Source of the DNA: Novosphingobium fluoreni
GTDB lineage: Bacteria; Pseudomonadota; Alphaproteobacteria; Sphingomonadales; Sphingomonadaceae
NCBI RefSeq assembly: GCF_014196615.1
Contig: NZ_JACIDY010000002.1
Span: 62,001 to 126,000 of the forward strand
DNA length: 64,000 bases
Direction of reading: 5' to 3'
Shown here: positions 43,391 through 51,279 of the stretch, piece by piece
Layout: the number at the start of each line of letters is the position of its first letter
How positions within the stretch are numbered: the stretch's first letter is position 1
The notes under the pieces: model-generated
Told to the model about the DNA's origin: nothing
The model's database searches: none
What the model saw: the letters and a program-made list of their open reading frames with translations, nothing else
Program-made: the position numbers and the translations under genes

Positions 43391-44044
43391 CTATTCCTTC
43401 GGCGCGGAGGTATCGATCCGCACTTTGGGATTGCCTGCCCCGCGGCGCAGTTCGTTGATGAAGCGGAATAGTGGGGCGGGGGGGCGCACGGGTTCTTCCG
43501 AGTGATCAACCCCGTCCCAGAATTCCGCCCAGGTCGGGAAAGCGGAGTGAAAGCCGCCTGTTTGCCATTCCATGCCTTCCCAGCGCAGCTTGGCTTCGCC
43601 CCCGCCGATGGGTGGATTCAGCGCGTCGCACTGGAACCAATAGAGCGGTGTCCGCCGCTGGAAATACCATATGCCATCCCGGCGTTCGTACCGATCCAGA
43701 TAGCACATGATCTCATGCATCCAGACGTTGGGATGCTCAAGGTCGTTGCGCGAATAGACCAGGCCGGTAGCGAGGTCCGGGCTTTCGAAATCGATGACAT
43801 GGCCGTTGATGCCATGCGCGCTGCCGATGAGTGATCCACGCAGCACGTTGGCATACCACTTCTTCAACGCCGCACGGCCGCTCTCGGTCTTCGAGACGCG
43901 GTAATCCTCGGTGAAGAGATTCACGAGGGAATCGAAATCCCGCATATCGACACACAGCGCATATTTGGCTGGGAGCTGACGGATCTGGTCAAGGGACTCC
44001 AATCGATCGACGCGTTCGTAAAGGCGTTGCATTTCTTCTGACAT
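43391..44044 (-). CDS. SnoaL-like / NTF2-fold protein (fourth, larger)
   Basis: A 217-residue SnoaL_4-type protein (MSEEMQRLYERVDRLESLDQIRQLPAKYALCVD at the N-terminus), longer than the other three by a C-terminal tail of about 60 residues. Segments YRVSKTESGRAALKKWY and WYFQRRTPLYWF are typical of the barrel. The ATG at 44044 has GGGAG upstream; the long frame to 44545 would run into the regulatory region and the opposite gene. It converges on the VOC gene and closes the catabolic island. Confidence 0.83.
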   Translation of the reverse strand: MSEEMQRLYERVDRLESLDQIRQLPAKYALCVDMRDFDSLVNLFTEDYRVSKTESGRAALKKWYANVLRGSLIGSAHGINGHVIDFESPDLATGLVYSRNDLEHPNVWMHEIMCYLDRYERRDGIWYFQRRTPLYWFQCDALNPPIGGGEAKLRWEGMEWQTGGFHSAFPTWAEFWDGVDHSEEPVRPPAPLFRFINELRRGAGNPKVRIDTSAPKE

Positions 44045-44341
44045 TTCAAATCTCCCTAGAGTTGAGGGATATCCGCGCAACGTCTGAGAAGGCAACCGCA
44101 CGCACTTAGCAATCACGGGTTGGATAGCGGAATGGCGATCGCCGAATACGCAAAAGCGCTTGGCGCCAAGCCGGCTGTTGTTCGACGTGATCAAGCGGCG
44201 CGCCTGCGTATTATAACTCTGCGTAGGACAGGGATATCGAACATAATGGAGCGGGAGATGCGAAAAAGCCGCGCTTTTTCTTTGGCGTAAGCCGCACTTT
44301 CTAATGTTTTGCGTATACGCAAACTGATGTGACTTGCGCAT
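44045..44341. promoter_or_regulatory. Divergent intergenic region rich in palindromes
   Basis: The gap of about 300 bases holds GCTTGGCGCCAAGC (44158-44171, perfect palindrome), GAAAAAGC-CGC-GCTTTTTC (44262-44280), and TTTGCGTATACGCAAA (44308-44323, perfect palindrome). TGCGTA half-sites in either direction lie at 44147 (within TACGCA), 44205-44210, 44220-44225 and 44310-44321. The arrangement suggests an operator array controlling the 2-oxoglutarate oxygenase/cpaA operon. Confidence 0.55.
44308..44323. promoter_or_regulatory. Perfect 16-bp palindrome (probable operator)
   Basis: TTTGCGTATACGCAAA lies 18 bases before the oxygenase start codon. Half-sites of the same sequence recur three times upstream. 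Its position could block ribosome or polymerase access when bound. Confidence 0.55.
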
Positions 44342-44932
44342 ATGCGATTCCCTGAGATGAAAGGCATCGTCGTGAAGAATGTCTGGGAAGTATGGTCTTC
44401 CGCACTGTCCGATACGGAATGCGACACGATCATCGAGCGCGCCCGCACCTATAGCGAGGAAGATGCGACAGTCGGCTTTTCGGATACATTGCGGAGTGAT
44501 CTGGCCTATCGCACTTCCAGCATTCGTTGGCTGAGTACGCATCAAGAGGGCGCGATTGTCGAGCGCATCATGCAGCTTGTCAGCGCCTCAAACCGAAATA
44601 ACTTCGGCGTCGATATTGCGGGGCTGCATGAACTACAGTTCACCGAATATCATGAGACTAACAGCGGACATTACGACTGGCACCATGACGTCTGGTTGGA
44701 GTCCGCCCGGCCTTACGCGCGCCAATTATCAGTCGTCGTCCAGCTGTCATCGCCCGTGGATTATGAGGGCGGGGCTTTCGAGTTCTTCGGCATAGAGAAC
44801 CCGGCCGCGCAGTTCGCGCCGCGTGGAAGCGTTCTAATCTTCCCCTCATTCTTGCAGCATCGGGTCTTGCCGGTTTCCAAGGGAACCCGGCGCAGCCTTG
44901 TTACCTGGGTTGAGGGGCCGAACTGGCGGTGA
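44342..44932 (+). CDS. 2-oxoglutarate/Fe(II)-dependent hydroxylase (PKHD/P4H type)
   Basis: A 196-residue prolyl-4-hydroxylase-like oxygenase. The iron triad is visible as His114-x-Asp116 (DWHHDVW) and His173 (FLQHRV), and an Arg pair at 183-184 binds 2-oxoglutarate. Proteins of this size include PiuC-like PKHD-type hydroxylases, whose substrates are usually unknown. The ATG at 44342 follows an operator-like palindrome. Its stop is overlapped by the GTG start of the prepilin peptidase, an unusual pairing for a Tad locus. Confidence 0.87.
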   Translation: MRFPEMKGIVVKNVWEVWSSALSDTECDTIIERARTYSEEDATVGFSDTLRSDLAYRTSSIRWLSTHQEGAIVERIMQLVSASNRNNFGVDIAGLHELQFTEYHETNSGHYDWHHDVWLESARPYARQLSVVVQLSSPVDYEGGAFEFFGIENPAAQFAPRGSVLIFPSFLQHRVLPVSKGTRRSLVTWVEGPNWR

Positions 44933-45459
44933 TCAAAGTCGACGATCTCTCTGCTGCTGGTGCAGTGTATCCCGGCCTCACGCTCGCGGCGGCGCTTGCC
45001 ATGCTGCTGCTATGTGGGGCGATCGTCTATTCCGATTTCGCTCACAGGCGCATTCCGAACGGATATTGTGCGGCGATTGCCGTGCTTTCGGTTCCCTGGT
45101 GGGTGGGACTGGGCGGTATTTCCGGCCTAGTCGGCCTGGCCTATCAACTCGCCGTGCCCTTGCTGGCCGCAATCCCCCTACTGGCATTGTTCGCGGCCCG
45201 CGTTCTGGCTGGTGGTGACGTCAAGTTGCTGCTGTCGCTACTGCTGTGGACCCCAGCCGCACTGGTACTGCCGATGCTGATCGTTATCATCCTTGGGGGT
45301 GGCGCGTTAGGACTGGTGCTCAAATTGCTGAAACGCCTTTTTTGCGCCGTCAACGCCGACACTGTGCCTTATGGCGTTCCGATCATCGCAGGTGCACTGC
45401 TTGTGCTGATACCGGAATTTCGAATGGCGATGAGCGCGCTTCAGGCCTCCTGGGCCTGA
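44929..45459 (+). CDS. cpaA: Prepilin peptidase CpaA/TadV
   Basis: A 176-residue A24-family aspartic peptidase with about six membrane helices. The two catalytic aspartates are present: Asp36 in YSDFAHRRIPN and Asp97 in GGDVKLL. It should cleave the leader of Flp pilins (cut after Gly, before LTAVEY) and pseudopilins. The GTG start overlaps the oxygenase stop (GTGA). It is separated from the main Tad operon by about 5 kb carrying regulatory genes. A second peptidase-like protein at 60279 lacks these residues. Confidence 0.9.
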   Translation: MIKVDDLSAAGAVYPGLTLAAALAMLLLCGAIVYSDFAHRRIPNGYCAAIAVLSVPWWVGLGGISGLVGLAYQLAVPLLAAIPLLALFAARVLAGGDVKLLLSLLLWTPAALVLPMLIVIILGGGALGLVLKLLKRLFCAVNADTVPYGVPIIAGALLVLIPEFRMAMSALQASWA

Positions 45460-45503
45460 CCTTGGCCGGCCGGTACCACCGGATCGGCACTGAGTGTTCC
45501 TGA

Positions 45504-45529
45504 CAAACAATCGGTGCGAACATTGTTTG
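45504..45529. promoter_or_regulatory. Inverted repeat upstream of ParB-like gene
   Basis: CAAACAAT at 45504-45511 and ATTGTTTG at 45522-45529 are perfect inverted 8-base arms with a ten-base spacer, 60 bases before the ParB-like start codon. This looks like an operator or partition-type site; a TGCGTA-related TACGCA follows at 45534-45539. Confidence 0.5.
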
Positions 45530-45591
45530 CCGATACGCAATTCGCCTTTTCGATAAGTAGTAACCACAGGCACTTTTTGTGGAAGGCGGAT

Positions 45592-46587
45592 ATGGCAAAC
45601 TTCGTCAGGGATATCCTCACGACCCTTTCCTACGAACCGGAACCGGCGGAAGCGCTGAAGGCCGAAGGGGAGGAACTGGTGCGGCTCGATCAGCGGCTCG
45701 CGGGCTTCAACCAGGGGGCGGCTCGGCGTGTCGCCTTGTCGATCCGTCCTTCCGATTGCTCGGTATGGGATGGCAATCCCCGTGATGTGCCGGGACTGTC
45801 GTATGAAAGTTGCCGATCGCTGATCGATTCGATCGCGCAGGAGGACGGCAATCGTATCCCCGTGCTGGTGCGCCGGTCTGCCCCCGGTGCCGATCAGCCC
45901 TATGAACTGCTGGTAGGCAGCCGTCGGCGGTTTTCAGTCAATTGGCTCAATCACAATGGTCGGCCTGAGGTCCGCCTGAACGCTCTCGTCGTCGAAATGT
46001 CGGATGAAGAGGCGTTTCGCCTCGCCGATATCGAAAACCGGGAGCGGGAGGATATCACCGAGCTTGACCGGGCGCGCAGCTATCAGCGCGCGGTGGACAG
46101 GTTTTATGGCGGTGTGCAATCGCGCATGGCGGAAGCGCTCAGTCTATCGAACAGCCAGCTCAGCCGCTTGCTGTCACTGGCGCTGATGCCCGATGACGTG
46201 GTGAATGCCTTTGCAACCAAGGCAGAGTTGCGCGTGCGCCATTCCGAAGTTCTGACGCCGCTGCTGCGGCGCCCGGAACAGCGATTGCAGGTTCTCGCCG
46301 CCGCAAGCCAGATCGCGGAAGAGCAACAGCGCCTGGCGGCTTCCGGTGAGCGCATGATCACGGCGGCGACGGTGCTGACCCGCTTGCGCAGCGCCACGCG
46401 CACCGATCAACCCGCTGGTGCTGAGACCCCGATCGTGGTGGGCGGCGTCCAGGTGGGCAAGGTACGGCTGGCTAAAGATGGCATCGCTCTCGACGTTCAA
46501 GTCGCGGATGATCAGAACTTGGATGAGATGCTCACGGCGCTGGGCCGCGTCATCACCGAGACGCGCGCCTTGTCCGCTGCCGCGTAA
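45592..46587 (+). CDS. ParB/RepB-like partition family protein (orphan)
   Basis: A 331-residue ParB-family protein. The ParB N-terminal domain is recognised from IPVLVRRSAPG, VGSRRRFS and DIENREREDITELDRARSY; the helix-turn-helix part follows with MAEALSLSNSQLSRLLSL. It most resembles the plasmid RepB group. No parA gene is adjacent and no replication gene is seen, so it may be a regulator or a relic of a replicon. The ATG at 45592 has GGAAGG five bases upstream; GTG 45514 would start within the inverted repeat. Confidence 0.88.
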   Translation: MANFVRDILTTLSYEPEPAEALKAEGEELVRLDQRLAGFNQGAARRVALSIRPSDCSVWDGNPRDVPGLSYESCRSLIDSIAQEDGNRIPVLVRRSAPGADQPYELLVGSRRRFSVNWLNHNGRPEVRLNALVVEMSDEEAFRLADIENREREDITELDRARSYQRAVDRFYGGVQSRMAEALSLSNSQLSRLLSLALMPDDVVNAFATKAELRVRHSEVLTPLLRRPEQRLQVLAAASQIAEEQQRLAASGERMITAATVLTRLRSATRTDQPAGAETPIVVGGVQVGKVRLAKDGIALDVQVADDQNLDEMLTALGRVITETRALSAAA

Positions 46588-46814
46588 CCTCTCAAAGTCG
46601 TAACTCAATAATCTTACAAATGATACGAAGGGCGGGGCGTCGCCACTATGGCAAAGCGATCAAAAGCTGGCTGGGGCGAACGACTTTTTTAAGACTTAGC
46701 CGTCATTTAAGCTTTATTACTAGTGCGCCATCTCCCGCATCATCACAGGCTTTGTCGGCCCGCGTTGCGCATTTCGAATGATATTTTCCGGGTCGGCTGT
46801 CGCACCGGCTCCGC

Positions 46815-47045
46815 CAAAGCGGCTTTGGCGCCCACGGTTGGCCAGATTACCCGGGCGGTGACAGGCTCTGCCGACGGCGCGGGTCCGAAGATCGATCCTG
46901 TGACCTATGTGGCCGGGTCAGTAGTCAACGGCATGGCGGACAAACCGGCTGAGCGACCGGCAGTTCGGGCAGGGCAAACCCCGGCTCGCCGATCGCGCCG
47001 GTAACAGGCGTGCTGGGCGGTCTTCTGGGGCGCCTTCGTCGATAA
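46815..47045 (+). pseudogene. Possible decayed surface-protein gene fragment
   Basis: Two overlapping frames look like pieces of one Gly/Thr/Val-rich protein: frame A includes GQITRAVTGSADGAGPKIDPVTYVAGSVVNGM, and frame B ends IAPVTGVLGGLLGRLRR. Sphingomonad secreted proteins with PVTG-rich tails exist, so a frameshifted remnant is possible, but a chance arrangement is not excluded. Confidence 0.25.
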
Positions 47046-47054
47046 GCGACAGCG

Positions 47055-47115
47055 TGCCCGATTGCCCCAGGTCCCAAGATCGGGCACGAAGCCCCGCTGG
47101 CAACAGGGCGGGGCT
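47055..47115. terminator. Paired hairpins in the intergenic region
   Basis: TGCCCGAT (47055-47062) pairs with ATCGGGCA (47079-47086), and AGCCCCGC (47090-47097) pairs with GCGGGGCT (47108-47115). They have no T-run and could mark the end of a transcript from the left. Confidence 0.35.
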
Positions 47116-47356
47116 GAGCGGGCGGCCGCAGCAATCCGGCTGCCCCGCCTGGACAAGCGACCTAGAAAGAGTTGGCTTCGAGCGACTGAGGCCAGTCTTT
47201 TCCGGGCGACAAAAATTCCAGACCGGCGATCTAAAATAATTGACTTGGAGTGTTATTATCGCAAAATTCTCATTACCAGCTGAGGCAACAAGCTAAAAAA
47301 CGCAGCCTCTTGGATCAAGTGATCCGGTCTGGAGGGAGAGACAGGATGTTCATGCG

Positions 47357-47740
47357 ATGCATGATGCGAACGTATTGGTCGTTGATGATATCGGCGCGAT
47401 CGTCGAAGAGCTGGTCACGCTGATGGCGCTTCATGGCATTCGCGCAGTGGGCGCGGCCGACCTTACCGAAGCGATCGATAAACTGGAAAACGGCCCGGAA
47501 CTGCGGGTGATTTCTTGCGATGTTCGCCTTGATCGAGAGTGCGGGCTGGACATCATCGACAAGGTGGCGTCGCACCCTACGCTACACGCGCGCAAGTTCT
47601 CTTATCTGTTCGTAAGCGGGGATCAGACGCAGATCGAGAGTCTGGAAACGCAATCCGACATCGCTATTCTCAGCAAACCGGTACAGCCAGGGTTGCTGAT
47701 CGATACGCTCAAGCGCGTGCTTTTAGCGACCAATGGGTAG
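47357..47740 (+). CDS. Single-domain response regulator (receiver)
   Basis: A 127-residue CheY-like receiver with acidic pocket Asp10/Asp11, phosphoacceptor Asp55 (ISCDVRLD) and Lys107 (LSKPVQP). No output domain is attached, so it should pass phosphate to or from another protein, perhaps the kinase encoded next. The kinase gene starts before this stop codon (47733), so the two are coupled. The GGAGGGAGAG sequence lies about 14 bases before the start, somewhat far. Confidence 0.88.
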   Translation: MHDANVLVVDDIGAIVEELVTLMALHGIRAVGAADLTEAIDKLENGPELRVISCDVRLDRECGLDIIDKVASHPTLHARKFSYLFVSGDQTQIESLETQSDIAILSKPVQPGLLIDTLKRVLLATNG

Positions 47741-48602
47741 CTCCAAGTACAACCCTAAGCGCCCTCAGCAGTTAGGCGTAACGACAATAAAATTTGTTAT
47801 GGAGCCGCTTTCCGCGCGCCCATATCCATCGGGAGAGGCAGTCGTGGATCCGGCCAGCGTGATCGCTCCGGCAGTACCCGCCCCACCGCCTTCAGGTACC
47901 GGCGGGGATGACCCCCTGGCGATCCTGGCGCATGAGCTGCGGCAGCCCCTTTATACCATTGCCATGGCCACCGAAAACGCGCGGCTCTTGATGGAGCAGG
48001 GGGCCCCCGATCGTGAACGGGTGCGGGATGCTTTGGAACGCATCGCCGAGCAGGTCGACCGCACTCAGGCGCTGATCACCGCCACGCTGACATCCGCCAA
48101 TCCGCGACAGCACGCCGTCGTCAGCACGGATCTGGTCGAGGCGGCGCGTAACGCGGTGACGCTGGCCAAGTTGCTGCCGATCGCGGCGCATGTCGATATC
48201 GCGTGGCAGCTACCGGAAGAAAGCATGTGCGTGGGCCTGACGATGCTGCAGTTGGAGCAAGTCTTCATCAACATCCTGCGCAACGGGATGGAAAGCATCG
48301 CGGACCGGCGCAAGCAGGGCTGGCAGGAGCGTGGGCTGATCCGCATCACCATCCAGCCGTCCGCGCGCGATGTGCGCTGCACCGTCATCGATAACGGCGT
48401 GGGGATCAGTTCGGCCGATACAAAGGACCTGTTTGAGCCCTATTTCACCACCAAGGGGGCGAACGGCAACGGGCTGGGTTTGCACATCTGCCGCCTTATC
48501 CTCGGCAAGGCAGATGGCGGCATTCGCCTGTCGCCCGGGGAGGTCGAAGGCGCCAGAGTCGAGCTATGGATGCCGCGCGTGCCTCACGAGGCCGCGTCCT
48601 AG
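47733..48602 (+). CDS. Cytosolic sensor histidine kinase
   Basis: A 289-residue kinase without membrane helices. The H-box is LAHELRQPL (His67); the ATPase domain shows the N-box VFINILRNGMESI, G1 VIDNGVGIS, and FEPYFTTKGANGNGLGLHICR. The first 55 residues are Pro/Ala-rich and not a recognised sensor. Start is ATG 47733, overlapping the receiver gene by eight bases; ATG 47799 is an alternative. It probably phosphorylates the adjacent single-domain receiver and may set pilus gene expression. Confidence 0.88.
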   Translation: MGSSKYNPKRPQQLGVTTIKFVMEPLSARPYPSGEAVVDPASVIAPAVPAPPPSGTGGDDPLAILAHELRQPLYTIAMATENARLLMEQGAPDRERVRDALERIAEQVDRTQALITATLTSANPRQHAVVSTDLVEAARNAVTLAKLLPIAAHVDIAWQLPEESMCVGLTMLQLEQVFINILRNGMESIADRRKQGWQERGLIRITIQPSARDVRCTVIDNGVGISSADTKDLFEPYFTTKGANGNGLGLHICRLILGKADGGIRLSPGEVEGARVELWMPRVPHEAAS

Positions 48603-49783
48603 ATATCGTCACGCCCCAGGCGAATGACGAAGCGCTCTGGCTGATTGCGGCGGCTGATGGATTGGAAGTCTCCATCAGCCTCTTGCGCGACCTGTTCGAT
48701 CAGCCAAGTGGTGGCATAGTCCATCGAGCGACCTGAAACTGCGGCACCTTCCATATCCACGCAATGCACGCTGATTGTGATATGCGCGGGCGTCTGCGTG
48801 GCGTGCAACAGGACCCTGCCGCGTCTGCGCGTGCCATCGGGCGCGGTGAAGCTGGCGAAGGCGCAAAGCAGCGCAGCGACGGCGATCAGCTCCAGGCAGC
48901 CATGGCGGGATGGCAGCAGGTAATCCAGGCCATTGCCGTGCAGTTCCACCGCCACGTCGTGATGGCGAACGTTGGACCGCGTGGCTGTTGTCGCCCTTTC
49001 CAGTGCGCTGCGGACGGTCAGGTCGGCGGGTTGGTCGCTACCGTCGCAGCCGAACCAGCGGAATACGCTGAGGATCGCGGCAGCGGTCTGGGTGTGTTCG
49101 GCGATGCGATCCGTGCGATCCACCAACTGGCGGCGGGTATCCTCGTCGATCGGAAGGTGTTCGGCGATGTAGCCCAGATTGCCGTTCGCCATCGAAATCA
49201 CGTTCAGCGGCTGCGCCAGATCATGCAGCATGCCGCTGGTTATCCTGCCCAGCAGCAAGTCACGAGTCACGCCGACGAGGCCGTCATCGCCCCAGGCCAG
49301 TAACCGGGCATCCGCCATCGCCAGCTTACGCGATAATGCAGCGCCGATATAGAACCCGGAAAGCAGGGCTGCCACCGTCGCGATCACGCTGTTGGTTATC
49401 AGCATGGCGGAGATGCAGGCCGCCGTCAGGACGCCCAGGATATGCAGCGCCCACCGTGGAGCTCGCAAGAGGCGCGAGCTGAAATAGCGCGGCGCGAACG
49501 CCGCTCCGGTCGTGAGGGCAAGGATCAGAATATAGGAAGCGCTTGAAAGCGTGCGCGGTTCGATGAGCAGAAAAGCCAGCAAAGCCATCATCAGTATGCG
49601 CAGCTGGAGCTGTGCCGAGACGGCGAACAACGATCCGATCGAAAATACGGCGAACACGCCGGCTATTTCCGCGTCAGGAGTAAAGGCGCTTAAGGCGGCG
49701 GCGCAAAGAAGGGCCGGCCAAGGCTGTGGCCGTGTCCCATGCCTTGGGCCGTCCAAGTCAGACCAAAGCCAGGACGTGCCCAT
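48599..49783 (-). CDS. Membrane histidine-kinase-like protein with degenerate ATPase domain
   Basis: A 394-residue protein. About five membrane helices fill residues 25-150, then a clear H-box MLHDLAQPLNVISMANGNL with His187. The C-terminal third should be the ATPase domain, yet the N-box position reads LELIAVAALLCAFASF with no Asn, and the G-boxes are not recognisable (SMDYATTWLIEQVAQEADGDF). It may be a pseudokinase or phosphatase that receives phosphate from another kinase. It converges with the intact kinase gene by four bases. Confidence 0.8.
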   Translation of the reverse strand: MGTSWLWSDLDGPRHGTRPQPWPALLCAAALSAFTPDAEIAGVFAVFSIGSLFAVSAQLQLRILMMALLAFLLIEPRTLSSASYILILALTTGAAFAPRYFSSRLLRAPRWALHILGVLTAACISAMLITNSVIATVAALLSGFYIGAALSRKLAMADARLLAWGDDGLVGVTRDLLLGRITSGMLHDLAQPLNVISMANGNLGYIAEHLPIDEDTRRQLVDRTDRIAEHTQTAAAILSVFRWFGCDGSDQPADLTVRSALERATTATRSNVRHHDVAVELHGNGLDYLLPSRHGCLELIAVAALLCAFASFTAPDGTRRRGRVLLHATQTPAHITISVHCVDMEGAAVSGRSMDYATTWLIEQVAQEADGDFQSISRRNQPERFVIRLGRDDI

Positions 49784-50301
49784 CTTTGCCCATCAACGTG
49801 GTGCCCCGGCGCATTTCACTTTTCCAATCCGGCTTATCAACAGCCCGTTCCATAACCCAATACGAGCGCTAAGGCAGCCGAAGTGATCGCCAGATGAATA
49901 AGTATATTTGCGGATAAGTCTTTCGGTGCCCGGCTATTCGCGGGCGAGCCAATTCCGAAACGCCGATAGCAAGCGAGGCGCCGTGTCTGGAAGGGTTGAA
50001 AAGAACCGTATCGAGCATTTGGATTTTAACACCATCCATCGCCTATTTTTGCGACCTTGCTAGGTATTTTGCGCAGCGGCAGGTTTCCTGCGCGAACAGC
50101 GCGAAGGCTCCCCGTTAACACTTGGCCAGAGCTGGATGGCACAATGTGGCCAGTTTGGTTGCTTCTGCGTGCCGAATTGCTCGAAATCCGATGTTACCCC
50201 CCAACTTGCAGTCCATTCCGGAGCGATCCGCAATTCGGTTGGTCTGTCGGATGCTTGGGCAAGCGGTCCGATTGTAGTGCGCAAATGTCGAGGGGAGTGA
50301 C
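49784..50301. other. Intergenic region upstream of the Tad operon
   Basis: About 520 bases with no supportable gene. It should hold the Tad operon promoter and that of the kinase-like gene on the other strand. I found no convincing palindrome or sigma-54 site. The end has GAGGGGAG, the ribosome site of cpaB. Confidence 0.5.
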
Positions 50302-51279
50302 ATGCGCCTTGGTGCGAGAGCCAAATTGACGATGGGAGTCGGTCTTTGTGCCGCTGCGGCGTTCGCAGTGCTTGGGGTGCGCGATCTGATGCGCTCTGAC
50401 GCTGAGGTCGACCCGGCGGCCGCGAACGATACATCGCGGATGGCGGCACCGGCGGCCACGATGGTTCTGGCCGCCACGGCGCGCGGCATCCGGACGGGTG
50501 AAACCATCACCGCAGACATGATCCGCAACGCCTCCGTCGCCCCCGGTTCGAACCCCGGCGTCGCCATTCCTTCAGAGGTGATCGGCAAAGTCGCCATTCG
50601 TGATATTCCGGCCAACACCCTGATCCCGCGCAGCCTGTTGGGCGGCGAGGCCAACCTTGCGATCCGCGTGCCGGTGGGCATGCGCGCGATCAGCATCGAT
50701 ACGACGGCGGAGATCGCGGTGGCCGGTCTGGTGCGGCCAGGCGATCGCGTGGACGTGCAAGTGGTCTATCCCGGAGAAGATGCGATCTCCGGCGCGCGGG
50801 GCAATGGCGGCAGCCGGGCGCGGACTTTGTTGCAGCTCGTGCCGGTGCTGGCCGTGGGTGATCTGGTAGTGGGCACGCTTGCGCCGCAAAATGCGTCCGC
50901 CACGGTTGGCCAGACGAGCGGGCAGGCCGCGACACCGCCCCCGGCAATGGCCACGCAAGCGGCCCGCACCGTCACCCTGGCGCTGACACCGCCGCAGGTG
51001 GCCGAACTGTCGCTCGCCAAGAATGTGGGCTCCTTGACGCTTTCACTCCGCAACCCGGATGATCGGGATCAAGTGGAGATCGCGCAGATTTCTTCCTCGC
51101 CGATCCGCGCGGCGGCGCAGCCTCAGATCATGGCGCCAGCCCCGATGCCCATGCCGATGCAGATGGCGGTGCAACAAGCCCCACCGCGACCCGCGCGCCG
51201 CGCGCCGCAGCCGCACGCGATCGAACTGGTGGTGGGTGGCAACCGCGAAGTCATCTATTCGGGGGGCGGGGTGCAATGA
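50302..51279 (+). CDS. cpaB: Flp pilus assembly protein CpaB/RcpC
   Basis: A 325-residue periplasmic protein with an N-terminal membrane anchor (residues 10-27), a SAF domain (ARGIRTGETITADMIRN...VAPGS) and the RcpC domain (AISIDTTAEIAVAGLVRPGDRVDV). It binds periplasmic components near the secretin in Tad systems. The ATG has GAGGGGAG six bases upstream. Its stop overlaps the secretin gene start (ATGA), the first of many coupled junctions. Confidence 0.93.
   Translation: MRLGARAKLTMGVGLCAAAAFAVLGVRDLMRSDAEVDPAAANDTSRMAAPAATMVLAATARGIRTGETITADMIRNASVAPGSNPGVAIPSEVIGKVAIRDIPANTLIPRSLLGGEANLAIRVPVGMRAISIDTTAEIAVAGLVRPGDRVDVQVVYPGEDAISGARGNGGSRARTLLQLVPVLAVGDLVVGTLAPQNASATVGQTSGQAATPPPAMATQAARTVTLALTPPQVAELSLAKNVGSLTLSLRNPDDRDQVEIAQISSSPIRAAAQPQIMAPAPMPMPMQMAVQQAPPRPARRAPQPHAIELVVGGNREVIYSGGGVQ

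Larger units (their letters stand above)
46588..47356. other. Long intergenic region with possible gene remnant
   Basis: About 770 bases without a supportable intact gene. The left part (46600-46730) and right part (47215-47320) are clearly AT-richer. The middle (46815-47045) has short frames with a Thr/Gly-rich flavour, one ending NPGSPIAPVTGVLGGLLGRLRR at the TAA 47043-47045 after a TGA at 46950. Two hairpins follow at 47055-47086 and 47090-47115. The right end carries the GGAGGGAGAG sequence before the response-regulator gene. Confidence 0.5.

Noticed and set aside
50135-50160. TGGCAC near 50135 considered as part of a sigma-54 promoter for the Tad operon
   Set aside because: The GC element expected five bases downstream (TTGCW) is absent; the sequence continues AATGTGGCC.
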